Positions 1 to 7,897 of a DNA stretch of 10,608 nt are shown one piece after another. The position numbers and the translations under genes are program-made. Position 1 is the first letter of the stretch. Each line of letters opens with the position of its first letter. The notes under the pieces were generated by a model that did not search any database, was not told the DNA's origin, and worked only from the letters and a program-made list of their open reading frames with translations. The DNA lies in contig JAKBCE010000084.1 in assembly GCA_021808195.1 (NCBI GenBank), forward strand, positions 1 to 10,608, read 5' to 3'. The stretch comes from Pseudomonadota bacterium (GTDB lineage: Bacteria > Pseudomonadota > Gammaproteobacteria > Steroidobacterales > Steroidobacteraceae).

Positions 1-72
1 AATGTCCGCGGTGCGCAGCAGCTGCTCGATGGCGTGAAAGCCGCGCTCGCGGGGCACTCGCGCGCCGCCTGA
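1..72 (+). CDS. 3' end of an unidentified gene (last 23 codons)
   Basis: Reading frame 1 is open from the window edge to a TGA at 70-72. It encodes a 23-residue C-terminus that begins NVRGAQQLLDGVK and ends HSRAA. Almost every codon ends in G or C, as in the clear genes of this window, and the peptide looks like an amphipathic C-terminal helix, so I take it as a real gene entering from the left. The piece is too short to name. The next gene follows on the same strand after about 80 bases that contain a promoter-like element, so it is probably transcribed separately. Confidence 0.4.
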   Translation, partial: NVRGAQQLLDGVKAALAGHSRAA

Positions 73-120
73 GCGGTTCCGGCCGGCGGATCCGCATGGC
101 GGGGCCGGGAGCTTTTCCGC

Positions 121-126
121 TACAAT
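121..126 (+). promoter_or_regulatory. Putative sigma-70 -10 box (TACAAT) for the CLC gene
   Basis: TACAAT matches five of six bases of the TATAAT consensus and stands out in very GC-rich surroundings. I see no good -35 at the right distance (98-103 is GC-rich). If this is the -10 box, transcription starts near 132-134. That makes the TTG at 134 an unlikely start codon for the CLC protein and favours the ATG at 152 or the GTG at 179. Confidence 0.4.
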
Positions 127-151
127 TAGCCGATTGACGCACCGCGCAGGG

Positions 152-1729
152 ATGCGGTGCGCGTTGCAGCCGAGCGTAGTGTCCGACCCGACATCCTCCA
201 GACCGATTCAGCAGCCTCTCCTGCCGGACGAGCCGGCCGAGACCGGCAGCGAAGCGGCGCAGGGCGCCTCGCCACCCCCGCCCCCCACGGCAGCGACGCC
301 CGAGCCGCTGGTGCCGCTCGATGCCCCCGCGGTGCATCTGTCGATGGGCGCGATGGCGCGCCAGCTCGAGCGGCTGCTCAGCAGCCGCTCGCGGCGGCTG
401 TTCCTGCAGGTCGGGTTGCCCTGGGGCGCGGCGCTGCTCGTCGGTTTGCTCTCGGTGCTGTACGCGCGCTGGAGCACCGATGCCTACAACGTCTTCCGCG
501 GCTGGATCGACGGGCGAGAGTGGCTCGCGTTCCTCCTGACGCCGGGACTGACGGTGGCGGCCGTGTACTGCACACGACGCTGGTTCTACGGCGCCGAGGG
601 CAGCGGCATCCCCCAGGTCATCGCGGCCCTGCATGCGCCGCGTGACGATGACGACTCGCTGATGAGGCGCCTGTTCGGACTGCGCATCATCTTCGGTAAG
701 CTCGGGGTATCGCTGCTGGGGTTCCTGGGCGGGATGTCGATCGGTCGCGAGGGCCCGACGGTGCACATCGGCGCGGCCGTCATGGCCGAGACCCGCCGGT
801 TCTATCCGCGCCGCAGCGTCAACCTCGAGCGCCGGCTGCTGCTCGCCGGCGCCGCCGCGGGACTGTCCGGCGCGTTCAACACGCCGCTCGCCGGCGTGAT
901 CTTCGCCATCGAGGAGCTGGCGCGCGACTTCGAGACGCGCACCAACGGCACGATGATCACCGCGGTGGTGTTTGCCGGCCTCACCTCCCTCGCCCTCGCC
1001 GGCAACTACCTGTACTTCGGCCAGCTCAACGTCACCACGCCGGTCGGCCTGTCGTTCATCCTGCCGGTGGTGCTGGCGGCGGTGCTGTGCGGAATTCTGG
1101 GCGCCACATTCAATTATGCGCTGCTGCACTGGCAGCAGTGGATGCCGCAGCGCATCCGCACGTTCCGACTGGGCCGCCCGCTGTGGTTCGCCTTTGCCTG
1201 CGGCCTGGTGGTCGCGGCCGTCGGTGTCGCCACCCACGGGCAGACCTGGGGCAGCGGCTACGACCAGGCGCGCGAGCTGCTGCACGGCACCGCCCCGCTC
1301 AGCCAGGCGTTTGCCGTGACCAAGTGGGTGAGCCTGGTGGTCAGCTACTTCGCCGGGATGCCGGGCGGACTGTTCTCCCCGTCGCTCGCGATCGGCGCGG
1401 GCATCGCGCAGTGGGTGCATGCGGCGTTCGCCTGGACCTCGATGGCCTCGGTCATCGCGCTGTGCATGACCGGCTATCTCGCCGCCGTCACCCAGTCGCC
1501 CATCACCTCGTTCGTGATCGTGATGGAGATGACCAACGGCAGCGCCATGGTCATTCCGATGATGGCCGTGGCGCTGATCGCGGCGCGGATCTCGGGGCTG
1601 TTCACCCCACCGCTCTACGAGGCGCTCGCCGAGAGCCGCTACTTCCACTACCAGCCGCCCCCCGAGAGCGCTCCGGGCCGGGCAAGCGCCCAGACGGCCG
1701 CCGAAGGTCCTCAGCCCTCCGCGTCCTGA
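152..1729 (+). CDS. CLC-family chloride/proton antiporter
   Basis: Integral inner-membrane protein that moves chloride, probably in exchange for protons. Numbering from the ATG at 152 (525 aa), the CLC selectivity motifs appear in order: GSGIP at 150-154, GREGP at 198-202, GGLFSPS at 405-411, and PLY near the end with Tyr489 in the place of the ion-coordinating Tyr445 of E. coli ClcA. The gating glutamate is Glu200. The pair Glu254-Glu255 in the AIEEL motif corresponds to the internal proton glutamate (Glu203 of ClcA), so an antiporter is more likely than a channel. Many hydrophobic helices cover residues 85-485. There is no C-terminal CBS pair, as in ClcA. The first 60 or so residues are Pro/Ala/Glu-rich and probably disordered and cytosolic. 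The start is uncertain: TTG 134, ATG 152 and GTG 179 are all in frame and none has a good ribosome site; TTG 134 sits at the predicted transcription start. Family is certain; paralogue name is not. Confidence 0.93.
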   Translation: MRCALQPSVVSDPTSSRPIQQPLLPDEPAETGSEAAQGASPPPPPTAATPEPLVPLDAPAVHLSMGAMARQLERLLSSRSRRLFLQVGLPWGAALLVGLLSVLYARWSTDAYNVFRGWIDGREWLAFLLTPGLTVAAVYCTRRWFYGAEGSGIPQVIAALHAPRDDDDSLMRRLFGLRIIFGKLGVSLLGFLGGMSIGREGPTVHIGAAVMAETRRFYPRRSVNLERRLLLAGAAAGLSGAFNTPLAGVIFAIEELARDFETRTNGTMITAVVFAGLTSLALAGNYLYFGQLNVTTPVGLSFILPVVLAAVLCGILGATFNYALLHWQQWMPQRIRTFRLGRPLWFAFACGLVVAAVGVATHGQTWGSGYDQARELLHGTAPLSQAFAVTKWVSLVVSYFAGMPGGLFSPSLAIGAGIAQWVHAAFAWTSMASVIALCMTGYLAAVTQSPITSFVIVMEMTNGSAMVIPMMAVALIAARISGLFTPPLYEALAESRYFHYQPPPESAPGRASAQTAAEGPQPSAS

Positions 1730-1795
1730 GGATCGCGGGCCTCACGAGCCGATCGCGCGGTACGCCGGGGCGCGCGCGGGTTGCGGCCGCCCCCA

Positions 1796-2101
1796 TCAGA
1801 CCGGGAATTGGCGACGCACCCGCTCGCTGCGGCACGCGATCAGTCCGAGTACGCCCGCGAACAGCAACATCAGCGTGGAAGGCTCCGGTATGCCGACTGC
1901 GCTCAGCTGCGGCGAAGAGAGGTCGTCGATCGCGAGATTCTCACCGCAGGCCGCGTCGCACTGGGAGTAGAACGTCACGCACCTGATCCCGGCCCCGTTC
2001 AGCGTCCACTGCGTACGCGCACTGTCAGTGAAGTCACCACTCATCGGCTGCCTGACGCTATCGAGCAGGGTGTTGCCAGCGCCGTAAGCGCTCGCCGACC
2101 G
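1796..2101 (-). pseudogene. C-terminal remnant of a PEP-CTERM (exosortase substrate) protein
   Basis: The minus strand encodes a peptide ending in a textbook PEP-CTERM signal: GIPEPST, then a hydrophobic stretch of about 14 residues, then an Arg-containing tail (CRSERVRRQ), stop at 1796-1798. Before it lies a domain typical of these secreted proteins, with VTFYSQCD and a C-x3-C pair near ENLAIDD. The frame continues upstream of the ATG at 2044 with plausible sequence (SASAYGAGNTLL) until a TAG at 2102-2104. Beyond that I find no signal peptide in any minus frame. A functional substrate needs a Sec signal, which is absent, so I call this a decayed or truncated gene. An 82-aa product from the ATG at 2044 is possible but would not be exported. 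Exosortase normally removes this C-terminal anchor during delivery to the cell surface or matrix. Confidence 0.6.
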
Positions 2102-2104
2102 CTA

Positions 2105-2529
2105 TGCCACCAGCAGTCCGCTAGCGCCATTGCTGCGCCGTGTCGCTGCAGCGCGTCCGCCCTGTGGGGTGTGCTGGCACTCGATCGCCCGCGGCGCTAG
2201 CTCCGTCGCGATTGCATCAAGTGCCATCTGCGGCGGGGATGCGGATCGCGATCACCGCGGGATCGCCCCGAGGGAGCGCGAGCACTCCGTCAGCTCCGGA
2301 CCGGTGGATCGGTCAGCGTGCGCGCACCCTGGGTGCGTGCGGACTTACCGTTGATGACCCCGCTGCAGCCTCTAGCCAACTGGGCGCTGCGCCGGGATAT
2401 GCTCGGACCCCGGCAGCCGCGTGCGCGGCGGTGGGGCGTTGCCAGTCAGCGACGAGTCGTCCACAATTGAAGTCGAATCGAAGATTGCTAAGGCGCGGAT
2501 CGCCGCATGACCGCAAAACACGACTGAGC
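2105..2529. other. Gene-free stretch between the PEP-CTERM remnant and the SLOG-TM gene
   Basis: About 425 bases without a convincing gene. The plus-strand frame of the next gene happens to stay open back to about 2140, but that translation (rich in Arg, Ala, Ser, Cys and Pro) looks like GC-rich non-coding sequence. The minus strand could carry decayed 5' sequence of the PEP-CTERM remnant, but I see no signal peptide. Near the right end, TTGAAG (2467-2472) and TAAGGC (2489-2494), 16 bases apart, form at best a weak promoter. A six-codon frame (ATG 2507 to TGA 2525-2527) ends two bases before the start codon of the next gene. Confidence 0.5.
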
Positions 2530-4359
2530 ATGACACGAACACGATCGCAGTTTTCGGTCGCGCAGGAGCGGATTTCCTCGAACTCAACCGCCGAGTCGAT
2601 CGGGACGTCCACATGCGACACGCCATTCATCATCGGCGTGTCGGGGCACCGGGATCTTGATCCGCAAGATACGCCGCGACTGCGTGCAGCCGTCAGTGAG
2701 TTCCTGCAGCAGATCCGCGCCCTCCTGCCCGATACCGAACTGCGGGTGATGACCGGCATGGCCGAAGGCGCCGATCTGCTCATCGCGCGAACGGCGCTCG
2801 ATCTGGGTGTGAGCGTCGATGCCGTGTTGCCGCTGCCGCTGCAGCACTATGCGACCGATTTCGATGCCGAGGCCTTCCGCGAGCTCGAAAGCTTACTCGC
2901 CCGGCCGAATGTCCGCCGCACTGAGCTGTCGTTGACAGCTGAACCGTTCGCCGGACGCACCATCGAGGAGGCCGGGCGCCGCGAGGCGCATTATCTGAAT
3001 CTCACCCGGACGCTGATCCGAACGTGCCATCTGCTGCTTGTCGTGTGGGATGGCGAGCCGTCGGTCGCCCCAGGGGGCACCGCCGACACGCTGCTGCGAT
3101 ACCTCGGGCTGCGGTCGGACGACCGGCCGCAGGACCGTCCGATCCTGTTCAACGCCGCGCCGGTCGAGCAGGACCCGGACTCCCGGCTCGCATACTGGAT
3201 CCCGACGCCGCGCCGCGGCGACTCCCCTGGCGAAAATCCGGACAAGCCGTGTTATCTGTCGGGTCTCGGCGATGACGTGCTGCAGCGCTGGGCCTCGATG
3301 CCGAGGCCGCTGCACGAGCAACTCGTCGAACTCAACACTTACAACCGCGAATATCGCCGCTTCGCCGTCCGCCCGGCTCTGTGCGCCGCTGCGGACTCAT
3401 TGATGCGTTCGCTGCCAGCTCATGCGCCGCTGCCGAGCGCGGCACGCCCGTGGCTCGAGTGCATCGATGCGCAGTACGGCAAGGCCGACGCGCTGGCGCT
3501 GCACTTTCAGGCGCGCTCCGATCGCCTCTTCGTGTTCTTCACGGTGACGACCTTCCTCATGGGCTTCGCCTATCTCGCGTACGACAAGTTCGTCGCAAAC
3601 CGCGTGCTGCTGTTTGTCTACCTCCTCGTCCTGCTGTCGGGCTTCGGGCTGTACCTGCTCCTCAATGGGCGCCATTGGTTCGGCAAGCATCTGATGTATC
3701 GAGCGCTCGCGGAGACGCTGCGGGCGAAGTTCTATCTGGCCGTGGCCGGAGCAGACGCTCTCGTCGATGCCGAAGAGCTCATTTCCCTCTCGGGCATCAA
3801 CCGCTTCCACGGCTTCGGCTGGATCGCAAACGTGCTGACCGGGCTCGGGCGGCCGGTGGACGGCCCCGGGGTGCTCGCACACGACCCTTGTCTTGATGGC
3901 GTCGAGGAGGCCTGGATTGAGAGCCAACGCCGGTATTTTGCGAGCAAGGTCGAGCGCCTGGAGCGCAGCGGGCGTCGGACCCGGTGGCTGAAGCGGTTTC
4001 TATTCGCAATCATCCTGCTGGTGATCGCAAGTCTCGTCCTGCTCGGCCAGTCCGCGGATCACGTTCACCCGATTCTCGGCATTCCTTTGGCGAAGACGCT
4101 GACCTTCGTGTTGGGGCTGCCTGCGCTGGTGCTTGGAGTCTGGGAGCTGCACCAAAATAAGATGGCCACGCGCGAGCTGCTGTGGCAGTACCGTCATCAG
4201 CTCGAGCACTTCTCGCGCGCCGGCACGAAGCTTGCGCAGACCGCGAGCGCGGCGCGCCGCCGCCAAGTTCTTGCCAGGCTGGGCAAGGACTCGCTGATGG
4301 AGAGTTACCTGTGGACCATCCATCGCTACCATCGCGAGCACGAGCCGGGGAGAGCCTGA
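2530..4359 (+). CDS. SLOG-domain protein with C-terminal multi-TM effector-like region
   Basis: Predicted membrane protein of 609 aa. Residues 33-187 look like a SLOG Rossmann-type domain (the superfamily of DprA, LOG and TRPM N-termini), which binds or processes nucleotide ligands: GVSGHRDL at 36-43, MTGMAEGADLLIA at 74-86, and a strand ending VVWDGE followed by GGT at 182-184. After a linker come two TM helices at about 331-350 and 357-377, then LMYRALAETLRAKFYLAVAG, then two more at about 487-506 and 518-538. The tail ends LGKDSLMESYLWTIHRYHRE. The RALAE-LR segment after a TM pair and the W-x-x-HR-x-x-RE ending resemble SLATT-type (SMODS and SLOG-associating 2TM) proteins of bacterial conflict systems; I recall this pattern and have not searched it. 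The likely role is a ligand-gated pore or membrane-damaging effector (inference). I chose ATG 2530 because homology-like sequence starts near residue 33 and the upstream extension looks non-coding. It converges on the NTPase gene, 46 bases away. Confidence 0.8.
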   Translation: MTRTRSQFSVAQERISSNSTAESIGTSTCDTPFIIGVSGHRDLDPQDTPRLRAAVSEFLQQIRALLPDTELRVMTGMAEGADLLIARTALDLGVSVDAVLPLPLQHYATDFDAEAFRELESLLARPNVRRTELSLTAEPFAGRTIEEAGRREAHYLNLTRTLIRTCHLLLVVWDGEPSVAPGGTADTLLRYLGLRSDDRPQDRPILFNAAPVEQDPDSRLAYWIPTPRRGDSPGENPDKPCYLSGLGDDVLQRWASMPRPLHEQLVELNTYNREYRRFAVRPALCAAADSLMRSLPAHAPLPSAARPWLECIDAQYGKADALALHFQARSDRLFVFFTVTTFLMGFAYLAYDKFVANRVLLFVYLLVLLSGFGLYLLLNGRHWFGKHLMYRALAETLRAKFYLAVAGADALVDAEELISLSGINRFHGFGWIANVLTGLGRPVDGPGVLAHDPCLDGVEEAWIESQRRYFASKVERLERSGRRTRWLKRFLFAIILLVIASLVLLGQSADHVHPILGIPLAKTLTFVLGLPALVLGVWELHQNKMATRELLWQYRHQLEHFSRAGTKLAQTASAARRRQVLARLGKDSLMESYLWTIHRYHREHEPGRA

Positions 4360-4405
4360 GGACTCTGCGCAGGGGCGCTGTTCGCGGTCGGTCAGGGCAT
4401 GGGCT

Positions 4406-7400
4406 TCATCGCGACGAGGTGGCGTGGATATGGGTGCGGTGGGTTGAGCGCACACGGCGCGCCCGCGACGACCGCGGCAGGTGGTTTACGGGCTGTTGCG
4501 TGAGCGCCGAGCGGTGCTTGGGGGGGGCGCCGCGACGAATTTGCGGCACGGCCGAGTGCGCTGCCGGAGCGACGGCTGTCCGCTCTGCGCGGCGAGAGGC
4601 AGACAATAGCGCATGCTCGGGATCGCCCGGGTGCTCGGCCCCTCGGGCGGTCCGCACCGATCGACTGGCGACCCAGTGCCGCATGCGGCGCGCGTCGCGC
4701 AACCCCTGCAGCGCGGGCGGAAGTTGCTCAAGGAGCGTCGCGGCTCGCGCGCGCAGGCGCTCGCGCTCGGGTGGATCACAGAGTGACTGGGCGTAAAGTG
4801 CGCCGGCGAGCTCGTAAGGCACCCAGACGTCGCCGTGATTGCGCCGCAGGAGACCCTCCTCGAAGCTCACCACTGGGCCGATGACCTGCGCGGCCTGCTG
4901 GCGATGGCGCTCGCCCTGCCGGGCAAGCGCCATCGCCAGCAGAGTCGAGATCCGCGCCTGGTCGCGCTCGCTCGCCAGGACGGAGGACGAGAAGGGCGTG
5001 ACGATCTTGGCCTGATTGAGTGCCAGGCGCGCTGCGGCTGCCGCGGCGGCAAAGTCGCCGAGCTGGTACTCGGCATGGCCATCGATTCGCGCGAAGGCGT
5101 AGAGCAGATAGGCGCGCGCGAGCGCGCCGGCGTTATGAACCTTGGTACTCGTCAAGCGCTGAATCGCCTGCTGCGCGATGTGGCGCGCGGCCGCGAAGTG
5201 CGCGCGTTCGTAGGCCACCTCGGCGGCCGCGACCTGCGCGTCGAGCGCAAGACCAAACCAGCCGCCGTCGGCAGACGGTGCGCGCGCGGGGCGGGTCGCG
5301 GAGAGGCGCGCGGCGGCGGCGGCCGTGCGCAGGGCACCGGACAGGTCGCCGGCGACGGCCTGCCAGTGGGCGGTGCGGGCGGCCACGTAGCGGACCTGCA
5401 CCACGAAGCCGCCGCTCAGGTTCTTCGAGACCCGCGCCCACGCGTCGAGCGCTTGCTGGCACCAGCCGAGTGCCTGGTGCAACTGCCCACGCGCCCAGAG
5501 CGGCACGCACACATCCGTGATCGCCAGTCCGAGGTTATTGCGCATATCGACGTTCTTCGGATCGAGTCGCAGAATGGCCCGTGCCGACTGCAGCTCCGCC
5601 CGCCCGAATTGCTCACTCGCGTGCGGATCAAGCTCGTCTGCGGCGGCCTGGGCGAGCGTGCTCTCGGTGATCTCCTTGGCGTTCAGGGTCATCCGGTACC
5701 AGGGCCGCTGCGCAAGCACGCCGTTGGTCACGGCCAGGACGCTCTTGCCGACGCGCAGCGCTTCCTGATTGCGGTTGAGGTTGACCAGCGCATTCACCCG
5801 CCACGCGCCCGCGAAGGCGTAATCAGCGCTGAGCTGCAGGTCCCTCAGGTTCTGGGCTCCCAGGACGGCGGCAATCTGCATCGCCTTGCGCGTCGCCTGC
5901 TCGGCGCCCTGATAGTCGACGCCAAAGTTCTGCTCCGCCCAGCCCAACCCGGTGAGCGCCTCGAGGTACGCCTGGCGGGCCGGAACCGAAGCACCCGGTC
6001 GCATGGCCAGGGGGCGAAGCAGCGCAACGGCCTGGTGGCATGCGGCCAGGCCTGGGGTGGGATCGCTCACCGTGACGATCAGGCAGCTCGCCGTGTCGGC
6101 GCGCCCGAGCGCGATCTCGGTCGCCACCGAGGGGGGTGCCTCATGACGCAACTGCGACAGCAGGCTCCTGGCCTCGCGCAGATTGCGAATGCCGGTGGCG
6201 TAATCGCCGAGCTCGCGCAGCGTCTCCGCATGCTCGATCAGGGCCAGGGCGCCGTAGCGGAGCGTCTCGGCGCTGCGCAGCTCCGCAGGGAGGGAGTGAA
6301 AGTAGTCGATCTGCCGCTGCGTGAACTCAGCAATGAGCTTCAGCTGCCCGAAGCTCTCGAGCTGGCGCTCGAAATCATCGGCCAGATAACCGAGCAGGTG
6401 CTCGGCATGATTGCGCGCCTGCTCGGCGAGCGCCCGATTCTGCTGCGCCAGGCGCTCGGCGCGCTGCGCCCGCTCGGCGCTCACATAGGCGTAGCCGGCC
6501 GCTGAGAGCGCGAGCACCGCGAGCAGGATGCAGCCGAGGGCGACGGTCCGCGCTCGCCGCAGGGCGTGGCGCGCGGCGCGCTCGCGCGCCCGCTGCTCCT
6601 CGAGCACGCGCTCGGCGGTCTCGCGCGCCTCGCGTTCCTGGCGTTGGTCGCGGCTCGCCTTGACGACACCACAGAGCACATCGTGGGTGAGCTCCACGCG
6701 GCGCACATCGAGCCGCTCCTCGATGCGCAGCAGGCGGCGGTTGACCAGGGTCGAGAGCGCCTCCGGGGCGGCGCCGGCCGCCTGGAAGCGTTTCAGCAAC
6801 CGTTCCTCGGCGACGTTCTCGCGAAAACCCGAGTCCGTGAGCAGATCATCCTCGATCACCCGCCGCACACCGGCCGGCTGGTCGGCAAGCGAGCGCTCGT
6901 AAAAGTTGACCAGGATGCTCTCGTGCGAGCCGGCGAGCAGATCAAGGGAGATCTCGTCCCGGCCCTGTGCCAGGCGCGCATCGTTCAGCTCGCGGCAGAT
7001 CAGCGACAGCAGCGAGGGCTCGACGGACGAGTCGGCGCGCCCCGAGCCGCCGGCCACGAAGCGAACAATGGCCGCCGCGCTCGTCTCGGAGACCAGTTGA
7101 CCGCCGGGACGGCGCACCGCCTCGAGCGCCTGCACGCTCGTCATCGGGGTCAGTCGCACGCGGTTCTGCAGCAGGCTCGGCATCGCCTGCCGCAGGCTCT
7201 CGAGCGCAGCGAGATAGTCCTCGCGCAGCGCGATCAGGACCCGGTAGTCACTGCGCGCGAAGTCGAAGCGCTCCGCGGCGCTGTCGTCCTCATCGAGCCG
7301 TGCCTCGAACGCCGTCGGCGGGCGATTCTCCACCAGGTCCGCGAGTTCCTCGATGAAGTTTGCCGCCCGCGCCCGACCGAACTCATCACTTTGCGCGAGG

Positions 7401-7897
7401 GTGAACAGCTCCTCGAACTGATCAAAGATGAGCAGCGGCAGGAGCGGGGCTCCCGCGGCATCGCGCAGCACGTCGTCGCGGTGATGCAGGAACTCCCAGA
7501 GCGACTCCCCGGCGGCGGCGATTCCCGCCTGCGTCCACTCGCCCGAGACGCTCGCAGCGCGGCGGATAGCCGCCTTGATCTGCTCGGCGGGCTCGGGGCT
7601 GTCGCGGCCGTAGGCGATGCGCACGTACACCGGACAGTAGCCGTGGCGGCGCAGCCTCGGCAGCAGGCCCGCGCGCAGGATCGAAGTCTTGCCGAGTCCG
7701 GACTTGCCGAACAGCACCGTGAGGAGTTTGCGCTGGACGCGGCGGGCGAGTTCGGCTACTTCCTCGTCGCGCCCGAAGAAGTATTCGCGCGTCTCCTCGG
7801 TAAAGGAGGCGAGTCCGAGGTAGGGGTTGTCCGCATCGACGAGCGCCTGCGGTTCGCAAGCAGCCGTCGAGTGCGCAGACTCGGGGGCGTCACTCAC
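4406..7897 (-). CDS. nSTAND1-type P-loop NTPase with TM helix and long TPR-like region
   Basis: Predicted 1163-aa signalling ATPase. The motif NPYLGLASF-x-EETREYFFGRDEE (24-46) is the usual nSTAND1 entry. Walker A is GKSGLGKT (64-71) and Walker B is LLIFDQFEELF (155-165). LTHDVL (403-408) marks the winged-helix part. A charged, Arg-rich coiled-coil-like helix (415-450) leads into one TM segment at about 451-471. The rest, to about 1065, is Ala/Leu/Arg-rich helical sequence with TPR-like pairs. STAND ATPases are oligomerising switches, and the repeats would be the sensor. Arginines before the TM suggest NTPase inside and TPRs outside (inference). I start at GTG 7897 because it overlaps the SIR2-TIR stop as GTGA and lies 23 residues before the conserved motif; the frame stays open upstream only inside that gene. 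The last 85 or so residues are low-complexity and may be a stop-loss extension. Partner of the SIR2-TIR gene. Confidence 0.88.
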   Translation of the reverse strand: MSDAPESAHSTAACEPQALVDADNPYLGLASFTEETREYFFGRDEEVAELARRVQRKLLTVLFGKSGLGKTSILRAGLLPRLRRHGYCPVYVRIAYGRDSPEPAEQIKAAIRRAASVSGEWTQAGIAAAGESLWEFLHHRDDVLRDAAGAPLLPLLIFDQFEELFTLAQSDEFGRARAANFIEELADLVENRPPTAFEARLDEDDSAAERFDFARSDYRVLIALREDYLAALESLRQAMPSLLQNRVRLTPMTSVQALEAVRRPGGQLVSETSAAAIVRFVAGGSGRADSSVEPSLLSLICRELNDARLAQGRDEISLDLLAGSHESILVNFYERSLADQPAGVRRVIEDDLLTDSGFRENVAEERLLKRFQAAGAAPEALSTLVNRRLLRIEERLDVRRVELTHDVLCGVVKASRDQRQEREARETAERVLEEQRARERAARHALRRARTVALGCILLAVLALSAAGYAYVSAERAQRAERLAQQNRALAEQARNHAEHLLGYLADDFERQLESFGQLKLIAEFTQRQIDYFHSLPAELRSAETLRYGALALIEHAETLRELGDYATGIRNLREARSLLSQLRHEAPPSVATEIALGRADTASCLIVTVSDPTPGLAACHQAVALLRPLAMRPGASVPARQAYLEALTGLGWAEQNFGVDYQGAEQATRKAMQIAAVLGAQNLRDLQLSADYAFAGAWRVNALVNLNRNQEALRVGKSVLAVTNGVLAQRPWYRMTLNAKEITESTLAQAAADELDPHASEQFGRAELQSARAILRLDPKNVDMRNNLGLAITDVCVPLWARGQLHQALGWCQQALDAWARVSKNLSGGFVVQVRYVAARTAHWQAVAGDLSGALRTAAAAARLSATRPARAPSADGGWFGLALDAQVAAAEVAYERAHFAAARHIAQQAIQRLTSTKVHNAGALARAYLLYAFARIDGHAEYQLGDFAAAAAAARLALNQAKIVTPFSSSVLASERDQARISTLLAMALARQGERHRQQAAQVIGPVVSFEEGLLRRNHGDVWVPYELAGALYAQSLCDPPERERLRARAATLLEQLPPALQGLRDARRMRHWVASRSVRTARGAEHPGDPEHALLSASRRAERTAVAPAAHSAVPQIRRGAPPKHRSALTQQPVNHLPRSSRARRVRSTHRTHIHATSSR
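7894..7897 (-). promoter_or_regulatory. Four-base GTGA stop/start overlap (translational coupling)
   Basis: Read on the minus strand, GTGA at 7897-7894 contains the GTG start of the NTPase and the TGA stop of the SIR2-TIR protein. The purine-rich GGGCAGG on the same strand, about 10 bases upstream of the GTG, could serve as a ribosome site. Such overlaps usually mean a ribosome finishing the first gene restarts on the second, keeping the two proteins in a fixed ratio. This fits an enzyme and sensor pair acting together, and it fixes the start codon of the NTPase. Confidence 0.75.

Noticed and set aside
1087..1986. Plus-strand open frame of 299 aa overlapping the CLC gene
   Set aside because: It is a frame shadow of the CLC gene, very rich in Arg and Ala, with no domain pattern and no independent start site.
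2140..2529. N-terminal extension of the SLOG-TM protein by 130 residues
   Set aside because: The extension is Arg/Ala/Ser/Pro-rich and patternless and lacks any recognisable domain. The SLOG domain begins about 33 residues after the ATG at 2530, a normal distance.
4360..4405. Bidirectional terminator between the convergent SLOG-TM and NTPase genes
   Set aside because: I looked for a hairpin with flanking A/T runs and found only a four-base GCGC stem, which is not enough to call.
4835..6505. Long plus-strand open frame (556 aa) opposite the NTPase gene
   Set aside because: It is antisense to clear TPR-like coding sequence, has Arg/Gly-rich patternless translation, and arises from high GC content. 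The same applies to 6566-8092 and 7975-8634.
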